Source of the DNA: Bimastos eiseni
Taxonomy: Eukaryota > Annelida > Clitellata > Crassiclitellata > Lumbricidae
Length of the DNA: 64,000 nucleotides
Direction: 5' to 3'
Assembly: GCA_959347315.1 (NCBI GenBank)
Contig: OY365807.1
Location: forward strand, 31,912,786 to 31,976,785
Below the pieces are notes generated by a model. That model was given only the letters and a program-made list of their open reading frames with translations, ran no database searches and was not told where the DNA came from. Made by a program: the position numbers and the translations under genes. Positions 59,156 to 64,000 of the stretch are shown here, one piece after another. Every line of letters starts with the position of its first letter. The first letter of the stretch is position 1.

Positions 59156-59239
59156 TAAAAGCACAAATTTAGTGTTACTAGTACTACTTGCTAGTTACTA
59201 CTTCCTGGTGTAAACTGAGGCAAAACCAAAAAATTCGGA
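59156..59239. repeat. 84-bp direct repeat, second copy
   Basis: Second copy of the repeat at 58862, in the same orientation. Confidence 0.9.
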
Positions 59240-60990
59240 TACTGTGGGCAACGACAGGGTCAGGAATAGGTCAGAGCAAAATCATAAGTCTGTTAAGTGA
59301 TTTACAAGATGAGATGTAGCTCATGTAAGTTGGGTCATATGTACGTGTTATGTTAGACTGAGAAAACAGATGTGACAAGAAGCACAAACACAAGATGAAA
59401 GTAAAGTTATGAAGGATAGATTCAAAAATTTTGTACTGCTTTATCAGCACATCTTCGAACTGCTCATTGTAAGACCTATGTCACTTAGAATTGCAGACTC
59501 AGATTTCACTCAACCAATAAAATACCCAAGTGATGATCCCTGATAAAAGAATAAAGGTTTCTTGATAAAGTTCTATTCCATACTCCCATGGCCACAGAGG
59601 AGTTCCAAAGTAACCACAATATATGCATGAAACATGTACAGTAGCACACTCAACCTACATCATAACAAATCGATCAGTATCATCATCTGGGCAATTGGAT
59701 CTCAGGTTACAATGTCTACTAGCTCTACTCTAGTTACAAAAAGCGCAAGCCAACAAGAGCATCCGTTATTTAAAGGTGAAAAACTAGTACAATAAGTAGC
59801 ACATGCGCTTGCTGAGATCTGGGCTTTAGATATCAGAGCATCACGTGAAACTGACAAGTTTCCACACCACCGAGGTGGTACGAGGTATGCAACATTACAA
59901 CTGATAAGAAACTGTGGCCAGGTTGTTTGGTTTCAGCAACTGCATTTGCCCTTCAGTTCAAACATCCATCTCAAGCCAGAACCACAATGTGGCCTGAAAT
60001 ATAATTACAAATGATTACCTTATCCTGCCTTAGTGCATCGTTACCTATTGTATCCGCTATCAAATGATCCAACAATACCTCTGAAGGCTCAGGTACAGTT
60101 GCACAAAAGAAAGGACCAATGCAGGCATTCACTAATAATAAGATACCCATCTTATTGGGCCACATGGCCCATATACGATGGCATGTCGTCTGAAAATAAA
60201 GGGGTTCCTCCTCAAGACATAAAAAAGTGCTCACATTTATTAATATTATTTCTTCTGCTGGAATGTATCAGATTACTTTATCGAAGCTATCAGCCACTAC
60301 ATACAATCCCAATATGACATATCATATCACCAACTGAAACGGTGTTATCGGTAATTACACACCAACATACTTTAAATAAGACAGATGCAAGTACAAACTA
60401 TGTGCACATTCTACGTGTAAACGAAATGCAAATGCGCAGATTGAATGCAGACAGAAGAATTTTATATATAAAAGGAAGTAGTATGTACAAGCAAACAGAT
60501 GTTACAGGTGAGTATTTGGGTTTATGTTCCTGGCCAGCTGTTCTGTTTCTGTGGCAAGAACAGGGATCACCGATGGCAGGTGAAGGATTCGAGAAGTTCT
60601 TAGAAGTGACTGAACATGAAAGAAGGGAAAGATCCCTTCCTTTGAGTTTAATGTTAGACACAGGGACGGGAAGAAGGAGGAGCAGCAGCAGGAGGGAAAA
60701 GAGGAACTGGCTTTCACTATAAGTGGCAAGATGGAAACACAGGCCACCTCTGCTGATAGTCGTAAATGATGGGCTGATTCACATCTACCGTAGACACAGA
60801 TACAGTTACCTCTGCCAAAGAGTGGTCTAGATATTACACCGGTCTATGTACAATGTATGCCCAATGAAAGGCATTATCATAATCCACTGTGCTTCATTAT
60901 TTCTGTTTCTCCAACAAATGACGACCCACTGAAAACAAACATTGGCACATTCACCTACTCTTTTTGCAGGCAGTCTACCAAGGCATATTC
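59240..60990. other. No gene recognised
   Basis: Short open frames on both strands around 60000-60740 have no recognisable domain. No RNA gene seen. Confidence 0.4.
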
Positions 60991-61001
60991 TCATCTGATA
61001 A

Positions 61002-61150
61002 AGACACACACACACACACACACACACACGCACTTACACACGCACGCACACACACAGCACACACGCACGCATTAACGTATGCACACACACACCTACAGAC
61101 ACACCTACACCCACACACATACACACGCAGACCTACACACACATATACAG
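61002..61150. repeat. CA dinucleotide microsatellite
   Basis: (CA)n with gcac, tac and cac interruptions over about 150 bases. The His/Thr-rich frames are artefacts. Confidence 0.9.
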
Positions 61151-61526
61151 ATACAAGTACAGAAACTGATATGAAACAGGTATCACTATATCTATAATTT
61201 ACTATATCAAAACTATATCACTAGTGCAACAATGCAGACAATTATGCCCAAAATATGGCTGTGAAATATCATCATATATATGATCTTCTTACACATGCAT
61301 CTAAGTCTTGGAACCCTCTAAGATCATTTACCTTGACCTCTCCGGAATTTGACCTGTGACCCTCAACAAACCAACCAATCTGCTTATGTTGGGTTTGAAA
61401 TTGAACTTAGCTGATCACATGTCTTCTGTGCCACACTGATAAATTTATTAGGTTACATTCTACATTACGTTAACTAGATTTGCATTTAGATACTATAGCG
61501 GCAGAAGCAGTTTGACCACATAAGAG

Positions 61527-61690
61527 TAGCGCAGATTAGAGTAACAGATTAGAGCGGCATAAATTAGAGTAGAATATAATAGATTAGATTAGATCAGAGT
61601 AGCATTGATTACAGTAACACAGATTAGAGTAACATAGATTAGAGTAACATTGATTAGAGTAGCCTGTGTTTGAGTAGCTTAGATGACCGT
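61527..61690. repeat. 15-bp tandem repeat agattagagtaacat
   Basis: Diverged units of agattagagtaacat and agattagagtagcat. Non-coding. Confidence 0.75.
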
Positions 61691-62099
61691 AAAAATTATA
61701 TTAGCACAACATCAGTAAAAACAGGTATGTACGCCAACATCATAGATATACGCCTTTCTAACACCATCGACCCAGATAGCCATTCTAATAGTCGAATCAC
61801 TTGAAGGCAATCTCCTCGATGGCTGAACTGTGCAGCCATCCACAAACACCACTCGATTATTAGTCACACACAGAAACCACATCCTCCAAGCCAAGCACAC
61901 CTACGGTCTCACACACACACGTCCCACTTCACAAGGCAAATAAACTATTAACAACATCCTGGCATTTACGTTCTACTGGAGAAAAGCCAGCACCTTCTCT
62001 TACATTACATCCATTACACTCAATCATTGCACTTCATTTGAGGTCATGAGTAACCAAACACACCCTCGAGTAGTTTCTAAGGCCTCGTCGTCTAAGGCC

Positions 62100-62130
62100 T
62101 CGTCGTCCACGGCGGTGGGGGGGGGGGGGC
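62100..62130. repeat. Poly-G run
   Basis: A run of 13 G following cacggcggt. Duplicated ctaaggcctcgtcgt precedes it. Confidence 0.7.
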
Positions 62131-62624
62131 GCCTCGCCTCATCTATCAAGTGCTGCCAGGCACAGAGCGTATTCATGTCAGGCCAATCTCAGCAGGAAAT
62201 GAGTGAAAGCCACTGAGGCCATGCACGTTCTGAGAAGAGCTCTAGGAGTGGATGGCTCTGTACTCAGCTCATAACATCACCATCATACAGCCCGGTGTTC
62301 TCTCAAGCAAATCAGTGGAGTGACAGCCAATTTTGGTTAAACATTAACACCTCTATGTCAAACAGACCCTACGACCCATGGGTTGGTGGCACCACGCAGG
62401 GTCAAAATCAGGAAAGGGAAGTACTTGGATGGCAGGCATAAAGCAAATTATCCATGCATCCTACACATCTATCAGCGGTGGAGCTATATAAATGCCCGAT
62501 TAAACCACACCGGGTTATAGGCAATATCTCTCAGGGTGAGGAGAAGGAAAGGGAATATGAGATGAACCAGTAGCCAGAGTGGAATGAGTGGCAGAAGCAG
62601 GACTCAAGCTATGAGGCAGTGGAT

Positions 62625-62705
62625 GACGATGGGTCAGATGATGAAGATGGATCAGATGATGAGGATGGGTCAGGTGATGAGGATGGGTCAGGTGCTGGAC
62701 TCTTC
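62625..62705. repeat. 15-bp tandem repeat gatgaggatgggtca
   Basis: Units of gatgaggatgggtca with variants. The His/Pro-rich minus-strand frame is an artefact. Confidence 0.75.
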
Positions 62706-63656
62706 TCAAGAGGTCAATAATAGCTGTTAATCAGGGAAGGTTTATCTCAATGGCAGAGAAACAGGCAGTGCTCATAAAGTCTGTTCCAACACCTACCAGA
62801 GAATAAAGCTCAGGTGGAGAAAGACAAGGAAGGCATGGAACAGAGGAAGAAGTAAGAAGAGGAGTGGAAGAGGAAAGGCCAAACACGAGGTAGGTGTTGG
62901 AAGCAGGCTAGAAGACGAAGGACAGAAAAGAGAAGGATAGGAAAAGATTAAATCAATATATCAACAGAAGTTGGAAAGAGGGGGAAGACTGAGGAAGATT
63001 GAGAAAACTGAATGTAAGGTATTGCATGACGTCACAACAATGCCAAAGTTATTAGAGTAGGAATGACTTTCAATAGGTAAAAGACAGACATAAGAAAAAA
63101 ATCTACCAAACAATAGGAAAGATGGGCAAGAATAGCAGGCAACGAAAACAATCTGTTTTAATTTTAGTGTAAGTAAATAGCCTTATATATAAACTATACT
63201 TTGACAGGTGCAACTTTCCGTCACACCTACTTTGTTACGACTTATCTAGCCTTTAAGCGAGAGTGAATGTGTGAATGTCTTAGATTCGTTTTCATTATAA
63301 AATTGAATTATAATTACATCTAAGTCAACCTTCATCCATTTCGAAACTATACATTTATTTATGTATAATATATATTTGTTCAATAGATCTGAAAGTCAAA
63401 CTGTAATCAATTACAAAAGGAAGACAAAGGGATCATTAAGTGTTTCTATAGAATCTTATGGATATAATTAGCATAATCTTTTTCAAGAAGTTCAAAGTTA
63501 TGAAATCGAGAACAAAGGTTATAGTGGTAATTGAGTGTAGGGGAAGAGGCTTCGAGCAAATACTTGTCATTGCTCACAGCTGTTCAATCTTCTCCTGTCC
63601 AGAGGCCAGGACAGCAGGTAGCATAGTCAATGCACTTTTTGGGGGAGGAAATGCTC
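62706..63656. other. No gene recognised
   Basis: Purine-rich (gaaggaaag type) DNA followed by AT-rich DNA. No supported feature. Confidence 0.4.
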
Positions 63657-63843
63657 TATATGTTTGTGTATAACATGTTAGTGTATAACATGTTTGTGTA
63701 TAACATGTTTGTGTATAACACGTTTGTGCACAACATGTTTGTGTATAACATGTTTGTGTATAACACGTTTGTGCATAACATGTCTGTGTATAACATGTTT
63801 GTGTATAACATGTTTGTGTATAACATGTTTGTGTATAACATGC
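63657..63843. repeat. 15-bp minisatellite tgtttgtgtataaca, about 12 units
   Basis: Regular 15-bp units with single-base variants (cgtttgtgcataaca, tgtctgtgtataaca). Because 15 is a multiple of three, repeat-protein frames (for example MFVYN) appear in several frames on both strands; these are not genes. Confidence 0.9.
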
Positions 63844-64000
63844 CTAGAATCAATAATTGGGAAGAATTGGATAAGCCATGGTAAAACCCAAAGAAGCCAT
63901 TTCCTTTCAGAAGCTGCTCTTAATAGCATCCATTTTCAATTGAACAATTGGATCCTGAATTACAATATCTACTACACATGAAAACAGATCTTTACCAGTC

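Noticed and set aside
60827..61197. His/Thr-rich and Val/Cys-rich frames
   Set aside because: Products of the CA microsatellite.
1..64000. CRISPR array, bacterial operon or prophage
   Set aside because: Exon-intron genes, retroelement remnants and microsatellites show this is animal nuclear DNA. The regular tandem arrays lack unique spacers.

Overview
The window is eukaryotic nuclear DNA from an animal, most likely a marine invertebrate. The coding sequence is broken into short exons with GT-AG introns, there is much interspersed and simple repeat, and the DNA is AT-rich. The palindrome taggccta recurs throughout the first 38 kb. An echinoderm or similar marine deuterostome is my best guess; this is inference, not proof.

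Layout. (1) 1-15.8 kb, + strand: exons 2-11 of an acyl-CoA synthetase of the 4-coumarate:CoA ligase/luciferase-like group (copy A). Its first exon lies left of the window. (2) 15.8-20.1 kb: spacer with a clean hAT-type miniature element and degenerate tandem repeats. (3) 20.07-37.9 kb, + strand: a complete paralogue (copy B), 11 exons and 602 residues, with an N-terminal extension that looks like a mitochondrial presequence. The ten shared exons have the same length and phase in both copies, so this is a tandem gene duplication. (4) 37.9-42.6 kb: convergent intergenic DNA with a decayed retroelement and an ATT-rich tract. (5) 42.6-49.6 kb, - strand: the 3' half of an IQSEC/BRAG-type ARF guanine-nucleotide exchange factor, covering the C-terminal half of SEC7, the PH domain and part of the tail. 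I could not find the exons for the N-terminal half of SEC7 and the IQ motif anywhere to the right. (6) 49.6-64 kb: introns or intergenic DNA rich in repeats. A GC-rich block at 54.6-55.15 kb holds a possible - strand first exon.

The two synthetases would activate a carboxylic acid to an acyl-AMP and then an acyl-CoA, and all the ANL-superfamily motifs are intact. Divergence between the copies is uneven: exon 2 is nearly identical, while exon 6, which helps form the acyl pocket, is the most different. This suggests local homogenisation together with a change in substrate.

The most unusual structure is in the IQSEC gene. The end of an exon together with its splice donor has been amplified into a 31-bp minisatellite of about 16 units running into the intron. 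The large intron 8 of copy B (7.85 kb) is a nest of terminal-inverted-repeat elements. One of them, about 3.4 kb, carries a 36-bp satellite and an unrecognised 208-residue reading frame. All percentages and coordinates were counted by hand.
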